From positions 1-64,000 of the forward strand of contig JAEUWP010000127.1 in the NCBI GenBank assembly GCA_018524725.1: a stretch of DNA of 64,000 bases, read 5' to 3'. Positions within the stretch are counted from its first letter, which is position 1. The number at the start of each line of letters is the position of its first letter. Shown here piece after piece: positions 1-12,288 of this stretch. The notes under the pieces are model-generated. The model made no database searches. It saw only the letters and a program-made list of their open reading frames with translations, and had not been told where the DNA came from. The translations under genes were made by a program, and so were the position numbers. Origin of the DNA: Podaxis mareebaensis. Its lineage: Eukaryota; Basidiomycota; Agaricomycetes; Agaricales; Agaricaceae.

Positions 1-466
1 CTTCTGGATACATGGCATTTTGTGGTTTTTAGTACATTTCAGTATATGTATTGATATTTTTTGGTATGTATAGTTTCGGCCTTTCTGCTGATGCAGTAGT
101 CATGGTTGTAATAGTTCAAGATCGACTGCTTCTTGAGCGCTAGATTTATCGATAGCATCAACCTTAGTACTTGATGCATTATGCTTGGGTGCTCAATATT
201 CGTTCCCAGTGGCGCGCTTAAAAGCTCGTCGATCAGCCAACTAATACTTTCTTCTCACTTCTACACCGCCTGGCGTTACTTCATCACCACCCGTGACTCA
301 AGTACTCATGCATCATGTCAAATAAAGTCGTCCCAAATAGACGAGGCCGCGCTGCCTCACGATAGCCGTATGCTGTATTCTCGGTTAGATCCTTCTGATA
401 CTAGCATGAGGTTTTGCATATGTGATCGTTCATCTCCACTTGCCCGTCCTCGGGACACTTCCTTAG

Positions 467-2810
467 TCGACGCACCGACAACAGCACTGAATGGCCCCCC
501 CTCAAACCAAACCCTACCGTCGTTGGAATCCAACGAGACAAGCCCCTTCCGGAGCTCATTGCGGTGCCGGACGAGCCCAAAGAAGCAACACTATTTCCCC
601 CTCCAACAAAGCGCGAGGTTGTTCTGCACGAGCTACTCTCCTCAGAGCGGGCCTATGCCTCAGATCTCGCTCTCGTTCGTGAAGTCCACATCCCCCTTGC
701 GCTCGGTACTCTGCATTTCTCTTCATCTATTTTAACATGTTCTAACATTCTTCTTCCCTCCTCCTAGGTATAGCACCTCTCTCCGACCCCCTCTCGTCCA
801 GCTCGTCCTCCAGCACCCTCTCCGCGGTTCCCAATTCGTCGCCAACGCCGCCGGGGCCACCTATGACACAAGAAGATGTCAGGCGCATTTTTGGCAATAT
901 CTCCGAGATTGCTGTATTTTCAGACTCATTCTGCCAGGCACTTGAAGAAGCCATCGGCGACCCTCTTAGTAGCGACAAGAGCGGGGACTGCGTGGGAAAC
1001 CTCTTCCTCTCGATTGTATGTCTTTCTTCCCTGTACATTAACCCCTTGTTCCCGTTCTTCATTTGAACGTTCACATTTGGTATCACAGATTCCTGAACTC
1101 GAGCGACTCTATAGACAATACATCATCAGCCACCCGACCGCCCTTAACCACCTCCAGGAGCTCCCCAAGACTCCCGCGATCCGGGGCTACTTCACCTCCA
1201 CACAGACCATTACTTCCTCACTTTCGCATGCGTGGGACCTCCCTTCCCTACTCATCAAACCTGTCCAACGGCTCTCTCAGTATCCCAACCTCCTCACCGC
1301 CATCGTCGACGAGACGCCCGATAGCCATCCAGACAAGCAGAACCTACGCGATGCCCAAAAACGGATGGAAGAGGTCATCCGGGATGTGAATGAAGCTCGC
1401 CGGAGAGCTGAGGTCGTCCGGCATGTCTTGATGTCCAAGGAGACAAAACCTGCCGGTCCAAATGTATTGCTCTCGGCAAACTTGATCAAGGTGAAATCCC
1501 TGACTGTGGGCGGCGCGTCGATGAAGAGCACTGATCCCAAGGATGAGACCGAAGAGGCCATGCTCATCAGACATCTCGAAAGAGAACTCCAAGCAATTGA
1601 ACAGTTTGTGCAGAAATTCGCGAGAGGTATCGTCGAGTGGGCACGCACGACAAGTAATACCACGGTCACCCTGCATACCTGGGCCCTCGACTTCGCAAAG
1701 GTCATTGGTCTATCCGCAGACCAAGGCTCTGACGCCTTCGACGCCTTCTTCCACCTCATTGAGCGCAAGCTTATGTCTCTCTGTATCGACCTTGAGGCCG
1801 TTATCAACGACCGTGTAGTCAAAGAACTCGCACGCCTGCTGATGATAATGACACAACCCCTCAAACTCCTCAGGGCGATGAAGGAACTGGAACCTTACCA
1901 CCATCATCTCATCAGCATGCCTGTCTCTGCTAAAAGCAAACCTCCACCCTCTCTCCTTGCAGCTTCTACAAACTACCTCGCTCTCCGGGGCCAGCTCGCA
2001 GCTGAACTCCCGACGTATGTCACCCTGCTGCACAAAGGCCTCAAAATCCTCAATCTCCGGCTCTCGGCAATCCAGACGGAATTTTGGGGGAAGCTGAGAG
2101 GCGAATGGGTTGTACTGTGGGAGGTGTTGAGGGTGGAGGGGGAGTTGAATGTTGGCGCTGAGGAGACTGTTAATGTGTGGCTTGCGAGATGGCTTGAAGT
2201 GCATGACTATTTGATATCGCTCTCGATTACGCAGAACAGGAAGTTTTATGCCAAGTCAACGCCAACATCGTATAAAAATGTCACGGAAATGCCCAGTACA
2301 CTTACCAACGAGGGCCCAGACGCATTTACCACACCGCTCTTTCCATCAGTCCCTTCGCCCCTGCCCATTAAAGCAGATTCACCCAAGATTAGAAGGAGAG
2401 GAGGTTCTGAGGCATTAGCGAAGATTGCGATTATGCAGGGTCAAACTACGGATCAAACGCTGGCGTTGGATCCGGCACAGGAGCCTGAACTTCGTGGTGA
2501 AGAAAGGGAACCCTCCCCCACTCAGCCCACACTCTCGCCACGCAACTCGGCTAGCTCTTTCGCTCCTTCGTTTGCTAGCTCGCTATCTTCTGCGGCCAGA
2601 CAAGTCATGGATGAAGCCGCCTTGTCAGCGACCATCATGTACATGCTCGGCACAGTCGAACCCCTTTCCTTTCTTGGCTCAGATGCATTCCGTCCTCCGA
2701 CACCGGGAGCTGATTCGTCAAGGGGAAGCTGGGATGTGCCAAGTTATCGAAGTTCGTTATCGAACACTGAGGCCGATAGTGTGGGTGGTGTTGACGGCGA
2801 AGGGAAGTAA
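467..2810 (+). CDS. RhoGEF with DH domain followed by a BAR-like helical region (5' end unresolved)
   Basis: Guanine-nucleotide exchange factor for a Rho/Cdc42-type GTPase. The DH domain opens with REVVLHELLSSERAYASDL and runs to LIKPVQRLSQYPNLL, the conserved last DH helix. The next ~250 residues are helical (ERELQAIEQFVQKF ... LWEVLRVEGEL), as in DH-BAR proteins of the Tuba/fungal Gef type. The C-terminus is a Ser/Pro-rich tail. Introns read as 706-767 and 1016-1088. No ATG is in frame with exon 1. A likely acceptor ends at 466, so at least one upstream exon exists; one possible join is from an open frame starting near 181. No PH domain is visible. Exchange activity is inferred from the family. 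Confidence 0.8.
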
Positions 2811-3249
2811 AGCAGCAGATTGCAGATTCCGACAGACTGAGGTGATCAAGACCTGTTTCGCCTACTGGAAGCTGCTGGAGGATAACCGACCGCATAGTGG
2901 TTCAGGTCCAGAAACCCCTGTTTCCGGAACACATTTGCGATATATACACGTGCTGGACACTGCAGATAATGGTCAATATATAGCGACATAAACTTGGATG
3001 GCTCACTTGCGCATACACGCTCAGATCCGATAAATGTTAACCCAATGTGACCCAATGGATTGTTGTATCTAATGCACCCGTTGTCCTCCGTTCGCTTCGC
3101 GGTTCTCCTAGTGTAAATTTGCAACTCACGCGCACGTTGAGCGCAACGCGTAAGCGCTGGTGGTATGCCAGCGCTGTAAAGAACACGTGGAGACTTTGTT
3201 CTGTAGCGTCTAATGACAGTCCTCTCTCCTTCTCTCATGAGCTCTCATC

Positions 3250-5575
3250 ATGTCCATCATCGGAAAGCTCAAATCCTCCATTTCACGCCATATGCGGGGG
3301 CTGAGGAACCTACTAGGTAGTGGTTTGCGCAGCCGACCCGATGCACTCTCCAAAGACAGTGATCCCACCATCTCTCCACGTGAGAGTAGTAATGATACTC
3401 CTTCTCATGAATTGGACCTAGCAACCAAAGGTCGGCCATCTCCTCCAGCAGAGTTACAATGAACTCAGCCATCTCGCAGGGCCAACTTCCGCCCCTGGCT
3501 TGTTCACCCAGGCTCATGACTTTGTCATCCAGGACTCCACTGTATTCAATGTCGAAGGGAACATTCAAATCGTTGACTCGCAGACCGAGAAGATAGTAAT
3601 GGATCTGCTCAGAGAGAGGAGGGCGCCTGGTGCAGAAGTCGATTCATCCGATCGCTTCCCACCCCCGAGATGTCATCCAAATACTCGCAAGACAATACGG
3701 AGCAGGATCACAGCCTGGCTTCAAGACCTTAATCGGGAATATAATATGCTCTGGGTTCTGGGACCCGCAGGTGTTGGGAAATCTGCTATCGCGCAAACGA
3801 TCGCTGAGGGGGCCAAGGAGAATGGTCGGCTTGGTGCTGCCTTCTTCTTTTCCCGGCCAAACAACCGCGACCACCCCTCATGCGTCATCCCTTCCCTTGT
3901 TTATCAGTTTGCTGTCCAACTTTCCGACTATAAGCGGTTGATCATTCACCGCCTCGCCAATGACCCCACTATTCTCGAAAAGGATCTAGGTTCCCAGTTC
4001 AAGTTACTCATCGTTGAACCCTTTAACGTCCTTCGCACCAAGCGGTCTTTCAGTCAGCCCTTGCTTGTTATACTCGACGGGCTGGACGAATGCAGCGATA
4101 AAGAAGCTCAATGTACTTTCATCAAACTCATCAGCGATCACTCGAGACCGAAAGGCAACACTCCACTCATCTGGATGATCTGCAGCCGACCCGAATGGCA
4201 CCTTAAACGGATGCTCTCGAAGGACTTCGACATTCATTGCCATCATGAAGAGCTATCGGTGAACAATGCGGAAGGCCGGAAGGATGTGTATTGTTTTCTT
4301 TGTGATGGGTTCAGTGATATTCGACGCCGCTTCCGTAATGCTGTTGACGACCGGTGGCCATCGGAGGACAACCTCGTTCAACTAGCCAGTGTATCATCTG
4401 GCCTCTTTGCTTTCCCTTGGACAGTCCTCAAATTCGTCGGCGCCGAATTCACCAACCCAATTTCCCAACTCGATATTTGCCTCGAATTTGCGAAAACAGC
4501 ATCGGCATCAGGTACCGTCAACCCTCTCCAAGCGCTCGACCTTCTTTATCGCCAGATCCTGTCCGATATCCCTCCACATGTTCTTCCGCTAACCATGACT
4601 GTCATCAGTTTCCGCCTCATGGCTTTCTCTAAGCACGCCACAACACCTTGTGATATCTCTAACATCCTGGGCCTCAGCAGAGCCACCTTCTATACCGCAG
4701 TTCAAGGGTTACACTCGGTTCTTGATATACCCGATGCAGAACATGGCCACGAGAAATCCATCCGATTCTATCATGCGTCGTTTGAGGATTTTCTTCGAGA
4801 TCCAGGTCGTTCCGGTCCCTTTTATCACCACGAGGTCAAAGCCCGAAGCGAAATTGCAATTCGGTGCCTTCGTTGGCACAATATGTTGGTGTCTCTGCAT
4901 TGTCCGCTAAAAGGTCTTCGACTATTCACCGCAAAGAGTTCTATCTGACTGACACATTCGTTAGATGCGCCATGTAGAACAGCGTCCCTCCCGTTGAGTT
5001 GGGTCCCACAGGGCGTTCAACGTAGGACGCCCTTGGTCGAGAGGACCCAAGTGCTTGTCTCCGGGATAGTGTGGAAAGCCTGCGTTCTGTCCGGTGAGGA
5101 CGACGTTCCAAGAATTATGGTCGAGCTTCGGCAGTACAATTTCTGTCACCTTTCCGAGGTAGCATCCGTCCCATTCATGGAGTTTCTCCACTGGTTGTGT
5201 AAACATGTGAGATTATATTTCATATGATGTCGTGGCTACTCAGTCCCCGAGCAGGACTGTAGCGATGACCGCCTTTTACGACATTCGTCGGCCTCTGCTA
5301 CAGATGATCAACTCCTAAAGTTTGCCAAGGCGGATTCAATGACCAAAGAACTTCCGCCAAAGGCAAGTATGGTTCCCATTCTGAGATTCCTTCCTTACAA
5401 CCGAACTAGGAAGCCATACGTATCTTCCGCTTTGCTTCTCAACATAAAGTGCGACAGGAATTCACTTTGGGGGCCTCAGAAGTTCTTTTGCTTGGGTGCG
5501 GAGAACGCAGTTGTCTCTTGGAAATGTTTAAATAAAGGTGGTGGCCGGTATTTTGTGAGGATAACTTCGAGCTAA
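3250..5575 (+). CDS. NACHT-domain NTPase (Agaricomycete NWD2-type), multi-exon
   Basis: STAND-class NTPase. A short first exon (start 3250) leads to a segment around FTQAHDFVIQDSTVFNVEG that often precedes the NACHT domain in mushroom NLR-like proteins. Walker A is GPAGVGKSAIAQ and Walker B is LLVILDGLDEC; SRPEWHLKRM follows as the sensor region. A winged-helix-like part (FYHASFEDFLRDPGRSGPFY) closes the main exon, which ends in a stop at 4948. Homologous sequence resumes in another frame (VWKACVLSGEDDVPRIM..., about 5000-5210) and again near 5260-5575, so later exons are likely. The exact exon 1-2 join and the 3' exons are uncertain. No WD, ankyrin or TPR repeats are visible. Family members are proposed to act in non-self recognition; this is inference here. 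Confidence 0.75.
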
Positions 5576-5830
5576 CCGCGTGTACAGGTCGTTTGGCTGA
5601 GTTTCATCACTCTTTGTTGCATTGCGGTTGACGGGGTCTGATCGAATACCGCAAAAATTTCGGAATCAATAGGACATACTGTTTCGTTCCTGATCTTATC
5701 CCCTTGTGGATGCGAACAATGAATAGTAGAAAATAATGAGTCTAGGAATGAGGATTGTAAAAGGAACATATTGTGGAAGGAAGCGAAAGAGCTGGGACAT
5801 AGGAGCCTACAATTACGGTAGGTAACCACT

Positions 5831-7153
5831 TCAAAACACATTCCGAATGCCTTGGAACGGTCTTCCCCCATACTCCCCCCGCAGCTCATTGTTCCTCTCT
5901 AATAAAGCTTGATAGTCCTCTTCATTACAAGATCCGCTTACGGTGATGACCGACAGCCGCTCCAGCTTCTCGACTGACAAACGAAGCCCACTAACCCCAC
6001 ATGGCGGCATCGCCATATCGAACTTCAGGTTCAACCGCAACTCCTTCAACGACGGCACCTCCAACCCATAAAACAACTTCTCCAGCGCATAGCCCCCCTC
6101 GCATCCCAACACCATCTTCCTTAACCGGTCCATCCGAACCGGTTCCGCCAATCCAGACTCCAAATCTTCATCCACCACCTCGAACATCAGCGTCTCCAAC
6201 TCAAACTCCACCAACCTCGGACAGAGCTCCAGGATCCTCACAACGTCCCGCACGGCGAGTGAGTACTTGACCACGAGCTTCGTAAGACACCCCAGCGATG
6301 TCTTAGTGTCTGGAAAGACCCATGAGGCCAAGATATCTCTTGGATGTCCTTCCCAAACGACCTCCCGAAGGCTAGGAAACTTCAGATCGGAACTCCACTC
6401 GGAGCCCACTGAGCAGATGGCTAGTGGGATGTAGATATGGAGTGTGGTGATATTAACATCGCACTCATATAACAACGCGATAATGTCCCGAAGTATCGTA
6501 TGTGCTTGTCGTTCGTTTTGGTGGTCTTTCATGAATTCAAGTTGTACGTGCTGGATGGTCAACCAGATATCGGGGCTTCTGCGGAAGACGTTCCAAAACC
6601 AATTGTGTATACGGGTGTCGCGTTTGAGCGTGTTGGATGAAAGTACGACGTGGAGTGTCCCAGTAAAATAGTCGATCGTGACGCCTGGCGGAATTGAGGG
6701 GTAAAAGAGAAGTCGCGCAATGCGAAAGGCAAGCGAGGGTTTGGTGTTGAGGTTGTGTTTCTTGACGGGCCCGCTAAGAGGATAAGGCCCTTTGAACTCT
6801 TGCGCTCTTGAGGCGAACCAACATACGACAGCGAATCCGACGAAGACCGTGGACCAAAGGCATCTCGATAGTACAGAATGACCTTCCGCAATGGGGACGA
6901 AGTGGCCGACAGACAATAAGCTTGCTGTGAATAAGAGCATGATTAAGGATGTGCGGTCCCCATGGTAAGGTGTGCGGTTATATATTGTCGAGTTGGTCAA
7001 TCTCCCATGCAAAAAGAAATACTTCACTAGGCTGCCGATCAAGCCGTCAGCTCCAGGAGTGGAGAGGGGATGTTTCCACTCACCGGAGATGTCTAACTTG
7101 GACGCATTGGTCGTGTCCAGGGTCGGGGGGTTCGCCCAGAGGTGTGCGGACAC
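5831..7153 (-). CDS. Hypothetical protein with two N-terminal membrane segments and LRR-like C-terminal half
   Basis: Not recognised. The ~420-residue frame has two hydrophobic stretches near its N-terminus (LIMLLFTASLLSVGHFV and LWSTVFVGFAVVCWFA). The C-terminal half has a loose leucine-rich pattern (FPSLREVVWEG, LTKLVVKYSL, VPSLKELRLNL, VEKLERLSV) like that of basidiomycete F-box/LRR proteins, but no F-box is visible. A GTGAG...CTAG segment at 7027-7083 is 57 nt with a CTGAC branch-like site. It is probably an intron that happens to keep the frame open. No ATG starts the frame, which is open to about 7182, so the true first exon is unresolved. It lies downstream of, and on the same strand as, the Cdh1 gene. 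Confidence 0.5.
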   Translation of the reverse strand: MSAHLWANPPTLDTTNASKLDISGEWKHPLSTPGADGLIGSLVKYFFLHGRLTNSTIYNRTPYHGDRTSLIMLLFTASLLSVGHFVPIAEGHSVLSRCLWSTVFVGFAVVCWFASRAQEFKGPYPLSGPVKKHNLNTKPSLAFRIARLLFYPSIPPGVTIDYFTGTLHVVLSSNTLKRDTRIHNWFWNVFRRSPDIWLTIQHVQLEFMKDHQNERQAHTILRDIIALLYECDVNITTLHIYIPLAICSVGSEWSSDLKFPSLREVVWEGHPRDILASWVFPDTKTSLGCLTKLVVKYSLAVRDVVRILELCPRLVEFELETLMFEVVDEDLESGLAEPVRMDRLRKMVLGCEGGYALEKLFYGLEVPSLKELRLNLKFDMAMPPCGVSGLRLSVEKLERLSVITVSGSCNEEDYQALLERNNELRGEYGGRPFQGIRNVF

Positions 7154-7563
7154 ACGAGGCCTGGTAATAATAATCTAAAAGGTGAACGCTTTGACCCGGG
7201 CACAGAAAACAAATAAATATATTGCATAAATAAGACATTGACATTGACGATTGACCATGTTCGTTTTGTGGGGGAAGACAGTGAGGAAAACGTATTACAT
7301 GCATAGAAAAGTGGAAAGCGAAGGTATATGAGAATGTCCCAATAAATCGAGAGAACAGGGGGAAAGACAGCATATAAAAAAAAACAGACGGCGTACAACA
7401 ATAAACATAGCAGCATATCAAAAAACTTGACCATAGGAGAAAAAGCACTGTGGGTTTTGCACATCGGGCGAGATGCCGCGTGTTTTGTGCGTACGTGGAA
7501 GAGAAGAGAAACTGACGGCTTGAGTCCACGGTGTGTGTCGAAGAGACTGTGGTTGCATAGTCA

Positions 7564-9497
7564 TCACCGGATCAACCGTCCATAATCTAATGCACTCTCT
7601 CGTCCCTTTGATCCCCACTCTCCCACAACGCTTCCAACGCCCCCGCCCATTCCACTCTTTTCTCGCTCCTTTTTGGACGGGAATGCGTTCCAAAACCTCA
7701 GCGTCTCATCTCCGGCACCAGTCACAATCGTCTCCCCGTCAGGACTCATGGCGAGATACAAAACACGGTTCGTATGTCCTGTCAAAGATGCAACCATGTT
7801 CAAACTGGGATATTTCCATATACAGATTTGGTTTTGTGCGGTTGTCGAGGAGAAGCCATGTGTTGAGACGAGTTCATGTGATGTTAGTGACCAGATAAGA
7901 TTGCAAACCTAGTTTTCACTGATCAATAACGGCCACAGTGGAGTAAAAATTTTACATACTTGCGACCCGGTATCAAGTTCGCTCAACATAGTTCCATTAC
8001 TAACGTTCCAAAACCGGATATGCTTATCTTGCGTTCCACCACCGGTTGCCAACAATCCGGGGACATGCGGATCCCAAGCAAGCGCCTTAACCGCAGCAGT
8101 ATGTTCGTGAAATTTCCACAATGGTGCGTCCCCAGGTCCATCATCCCCACTACTCGTACTGCCACCTGTACCCGGTCCAAGAGTCACGCTAGGGGGTCGA
8201 CCAGTAGCAGATCCTCTCCTCGACCCACGCAGGTCCCATATACAAACTTTGTTATCATTTCCACCGCTTGCCAATGTTGCCGAGGAGACACCGCCGTCTC
8301 CACTCCATTTGAGTCCGCAGACTTCTTGTCGGTGTCCAGTACACCGCTTAAACGGTCGCGTCGAAGGATCACGTACGTCTCGATGATGTACCATCCGGTC
8401 TCGTGAGCCCGAAGATAGTACCCAGGAGTTCCATGCAAGAGCCCCTATCCGCTGTTGATGTGCATGTTGATAGGTTCTTTGTAGTTGTAGTGTACTTGCA
8501 TCATATATGTGTAGCCGCCCGGAAAGTGTCCCAACGGCTAGGGTCGTACCCTTGTGATTCAGTACAATCAATGGCTGTCTAGCGCTCGAACAACAACTAA
8601 CTTACCTTTTGTACCCAAGAGACGGAACTGATCGTATCGTTGGACTCCGCAAGGTCGCAAAGTTTGGACACTTGGGCGTTATGTGCTGTCCACAAATACA
8701 CACACGATCCCAAGCCTACTCCGAGTACGTTAGTGCTCGACCAGTCGACGAGATTCAGATAGAAGTCGTCCGCGAGTTCGGGGGCGTCCAAAACTCGGTA
8801 TGGAGTTTTGCAAACGCTTCGAAGCTGTCGCCGTGGACTTTCGAGAAGTTGGCGGCTCTCAGCACGAACGGGGCTCATCGAGTAAGCTTCATCTGTCGGG
8901 GTGTCCAGGCGACGGGTAGGGGTATTGGGGTTAGAAGTGGAAGGTGAGTTATAGGTGAAAAGACGACGTCGTTTAGGCGTAGATGGTGGGCCGTTGGAAG
9001 GAATAGGGATAGGCCGGGTAGGGGAGTGTGGTCGTCTTGGAGAGGGAGGAGTGACTTCGGAATGTAGGATAGAGTTGAATATTGCATTCGCTTGTTCTGA
9101 GTTGAAACGAATAGTTGGCTCAGAGTATCTAGAATCCAGGAGAGAGCGCACCTTTGAGAGCGTCAGATTCTGATGGTATGATCCTGTTCTTGGATGGTGT
9201 CGAAGGCCCGGCCTCGTCGATGAGGTGATAGCTAGTGCGCATGTCTCCAACGTCGCGCGATGGGACGAATCTATCGCCGTACTCGCGGTTCGAGGATCGG
9301 ACCACAGGTATTGATATGTCCGCAGGGGTGTCCGGACCAGTGCTACTATCGCTGGTGTGCACTCGGGAGTCCAGGGACGGTGTTGAGACACCGAAGATTG
9401 GATTAATTCGCTGGCGCGTCCGTCGTGGTGTGGCTTCCAAGTCCTTCTGCGAAGCGCGCAGTCTTTTGCCGAATGGAGAGTTCTTAAGGCCCGACAT
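7564..9497 (-). CDS. CDH1: Cdh1/Fizzy-related WD40 activator of the anaphase-promoting complex
   Basis: Substrate-recognition co-activator of the APC/C ubiquitin ligase, directing mitotic cyclin destruction and G1 arrest (family knowledge). ATG at 9497. Exon 1 holds the C-box DRFVPSR. The next exon reads KTPYRVLDAPELADDFYLN into the WD40 propeller, which includes AHQQRIGALAWN, LASGGNDNKVCIWD and VTGAGDETLRFWN. The protein ends in LIR, giving the C-terminal Ile-Arg tail that docks on TPR subunits of the APC/C. Three introns fit frame and homology: 9097-9151 (55 nt), 8551-8605 (55 nt) and 7909-7959 (51 nt). All key elements are intact. Divergent from module A, whose start is 675 bp away. Confidence 0.95.
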
Positions 9498-10172
9498 GAT
9501 ATGCAGTGGTCTTGGAGAGAATACAAGGACAAGGCGTCACAGGGCCTAAGGAACCTTTAAGCGATTACTGCGTGTAGTTGTGGTATGTAGTAATCCCGTG
9601 GCAAGCCGGACACCCTCCGTGGTAGAGAAGGGATTTTGTACGGGAGAATATTGCGCTTTGGACGTTGTGGATGGCGGCGGCGGCGAGGATAATTCGGACA
9701 ATGAGGGCAGAGGCAAGATCAACTTGTCCAAAATCTCAACAAACGCTCACTTGCCTTTTGGGGATATTCTATTCCCACGCTCGTGCCATAAATATCGCCC
9801 CTTGCCCAGAAAAACTTTCTTTTCGTTCTACGGCTAACGGCCTACGCAAGAACACAGAGGGTCTTAACTCAGTCATTTCACATCCGGGCCAAGAATGTCC
9901 AGACACTGTACTTCGGGGTGCTGTGTCGGGAAAAAGGGTCTGGGACAAGGTCATAGACCAGCTCCGAGTGCGCCAGGGTAAATAGCGTTTGACAGAATGC
10001 AGCCATTTTCAGAACAACGTTTTCATCCATGGTCAATCAGCCACGACTGCACTACATTTTCTCCCCTTGTTTTTTCGTGGCGGCCCTGTGGCCCTATTTA
10101 TACCGACGGATGCGTCGAAATGCGACAGCCCTCCTTTGCTGACGTGCTGGCCACTCTCTCCACAAGTGCACG
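9498..10172. promoter_or_regulatory. Intergenic region between divergent CDH1 and membrane module A
   Basis: This 675-bp stretch separates two divergent start codons and must hold both promoters. A 61-codon open frame on the minus strand (9546-9731) precedes the CDH1 start and could be an upstream ORF in a long leader, but nothing else supports it. I saw no clear TATA box. Confidence 0.35.
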
Positions 10173-11844
10173 ATGCGCCATGCGTCTGTATCGATATCCA
10201 GAACTCACCAAGTCGATCCTTATTCTTCCAAAGAATTTATCCTTCGCCTCCTTGCCTTCATTATCCTCGAAAATGGCTTTCTCGCTCTCGCAGGGCGCTC
10301 TTTGTTGGGACCTCTTATCCTTTCTATTTCACCCCGCATGACATTCGATGAAGCGAAAGGAGGTTTCACCATCATCTCCATTATTTGGCATGCTCTAGCG
10401 ACGATGGTCATCCAAGACGCCATCCTACAGGTATTCAGTTCGGAATGGTTTTCTCTATATCAGCAGACTGGACGCCTGCAGTCGAGTAGGACCGACAGAG
10501 TGTCACGACTCACCGCAGGATTTATCACTAAAGTACGCCACCTCATCTCCCGGGCTGCTACCCGCCGATATAGGGTTTCCGTGGCCGTCTGGTTGTTACT
10601 AATGGCGATAGGCGGCCTTGGTCCAAGTACGATTTCCGTCGCTAACACATTCGTGAGCGCACCAATCCAGATCACTCTGGCCAATGTCACGCTCCCTATA
10701 TTCAATACATCTGCTGCTGATTTCGCGGTGGCGACCTCAAGGGCAAACACTATCCTGCGTCTTGAAGTGTTCGAGAAAGTCACCTTTGGTCACAACTCGT
10801 CTGGTAACACCTTGATTCCGTGGCCCATCGCAAAACCCGGAGAAAAATTTGGCTGGCTTAGCTATCGGAGCGATGCTCTTTCTTTTGACTTCACCTGTTC
10901 CTGGAATAAGCCGACGTTTAAAAATTTGACCAGCGACAACACGGTGTTCTGGGCTGTGGATAATCGTACATTTGTTTGCGATGTCTCCGATATCCTTGAC
11001 GGAAGCCAAGGTGCCTGTTTCCTTTGATTCTTGGATGCGCCTGTGCTTACTCTCTCGTGCAGGTACATCGCGCATGTCACCATGGCCGACATCATCATTT
11101 GACACAGGCTGGCTCCTCGTGTCCTTTGATTCAACTAATTCAACGCAACAACAAATACTTGATATCGATCTCAGTGATCTCCCGACCACAGACCTTCAAA
11201 CACAACCATCCGTTTTTCCGCCGATCCTTAAATCCGCCACAGCTCTCATCTGCAATTCCCATCTCAACTTTTTCACCGCAGATGTAACACTGGCCGATGG
11301 CACCCTCACCGCCGTCCCTGTCGAGTCCGATAAAGTCGGTAACTTCGAATCCAGCCCCACAGTGCAATACATCTTCTTATCCAACGTCCTCGCGTCGATC
11401 ATCTACTTCTTTCCCGACTCCCCTAATGGTGTCAGCTCAAAAATTTTCAACTCCATATCCCGGCTCCTCTTCTTCTGCGAAGAAGACGACCCATGCGACT
11501 CGACCTTTAAACCTCTTCCGGTTCCTGTTATTCGTAACAACATGAACCGTTTTTTTCGTTCCGCTATCAAAGCATTCCTGGACGGCTACAACGGCACTCG
11601 TCCGGGCTATGGCACTATCTCACTTCCTAACTTCAACACATTCACGGCCAATGCGACAGGACGAGAAGTAAAACTGGCGTTGGTGACCAGTCAACCGTTC
11701 TTCATTGCCCTAGCAGTCGTAGTAGCCAGCATTGAGTTGCTCCTACTGACCCTATTCTTCCTCATCGATCCACAATGCATGAAATGTTTCAATCTTGATA
11801 ATATTCTGCATGCTGTGGAAAAGCCAAATAATCTACTTGCATAG
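10173..11844 (+). CDS. Four-TM glycosylated ectodomain protein, module A of a local family
   Basis: Member of the unassigned membrane family repeated across this window. TM1 is around ILRLLAFIILENGFLALAG. The hallmark TFDEAKGGFTIISIIWHALA begins TM2. A conserved loop follows (FSSEWFSLYQQTGRLQ, TDRVSRLTAG, SRAATRRYR). TM3 ends in GGLGPSTISV. The ectodomain carries several N-x-S/T sequons, then comes TM4 (FFIALAVVVASIELLLLTLFF) and the tail CFNLDNI. One intron, about 11012-11063, splits a Gly codon at the site used by all family members. Predicted topology, by inference: both ends cytosolic, ectodomain outside. Function unknown. Confidence 0.8.
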
Positions 11845-12006
11845 AAATGACAAACTTATTATACATAATTTAGGGCGTACTATTATTGGGTAACATATCT
11901 GTGTGTTTCATCCTATTTCTAACACGACAATGTATCTTTATATATTATTTTAGGGACTTCAATAGGTACCTGCGTATTCCCAATGTTGAAGCAGCTTTGA
12001 GTTGCT

Positions 12007-12037
12007 GAAAAAGAAAAGAAAAAGAAAAAGAAAAAGC
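12007..12037. repeat. A-rich (AAAAAG)n microsatellite
   Basis: About 30 nt of imperfect AAAAG/AAAAAG units lie downstream of module A. It is a simple repeat with no coding content. Confidence 0.8.
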
Positions 12038-12288
12038 GCTTCTTCCCGCGCAACGCGCAACTGTCCCAGTGACCGTTGACATATGTAGATTATCAATTGA
12101 CGTCACGGAATATTGTCACTCTCAGCTCCCCTTGCTAGGAGGCTAATAACTTTACTTTGATCATCTACTTGGCAACTCGTTCGCAAAGTATATTCTCGCG
12201 GTAGGTACAGGAACTAGGTTTTCGCAAAACGTTACACAAATTCGTCGAGTTTCAATCGCTTCTCCCCCACTAGGACTGATGGTCCAAT

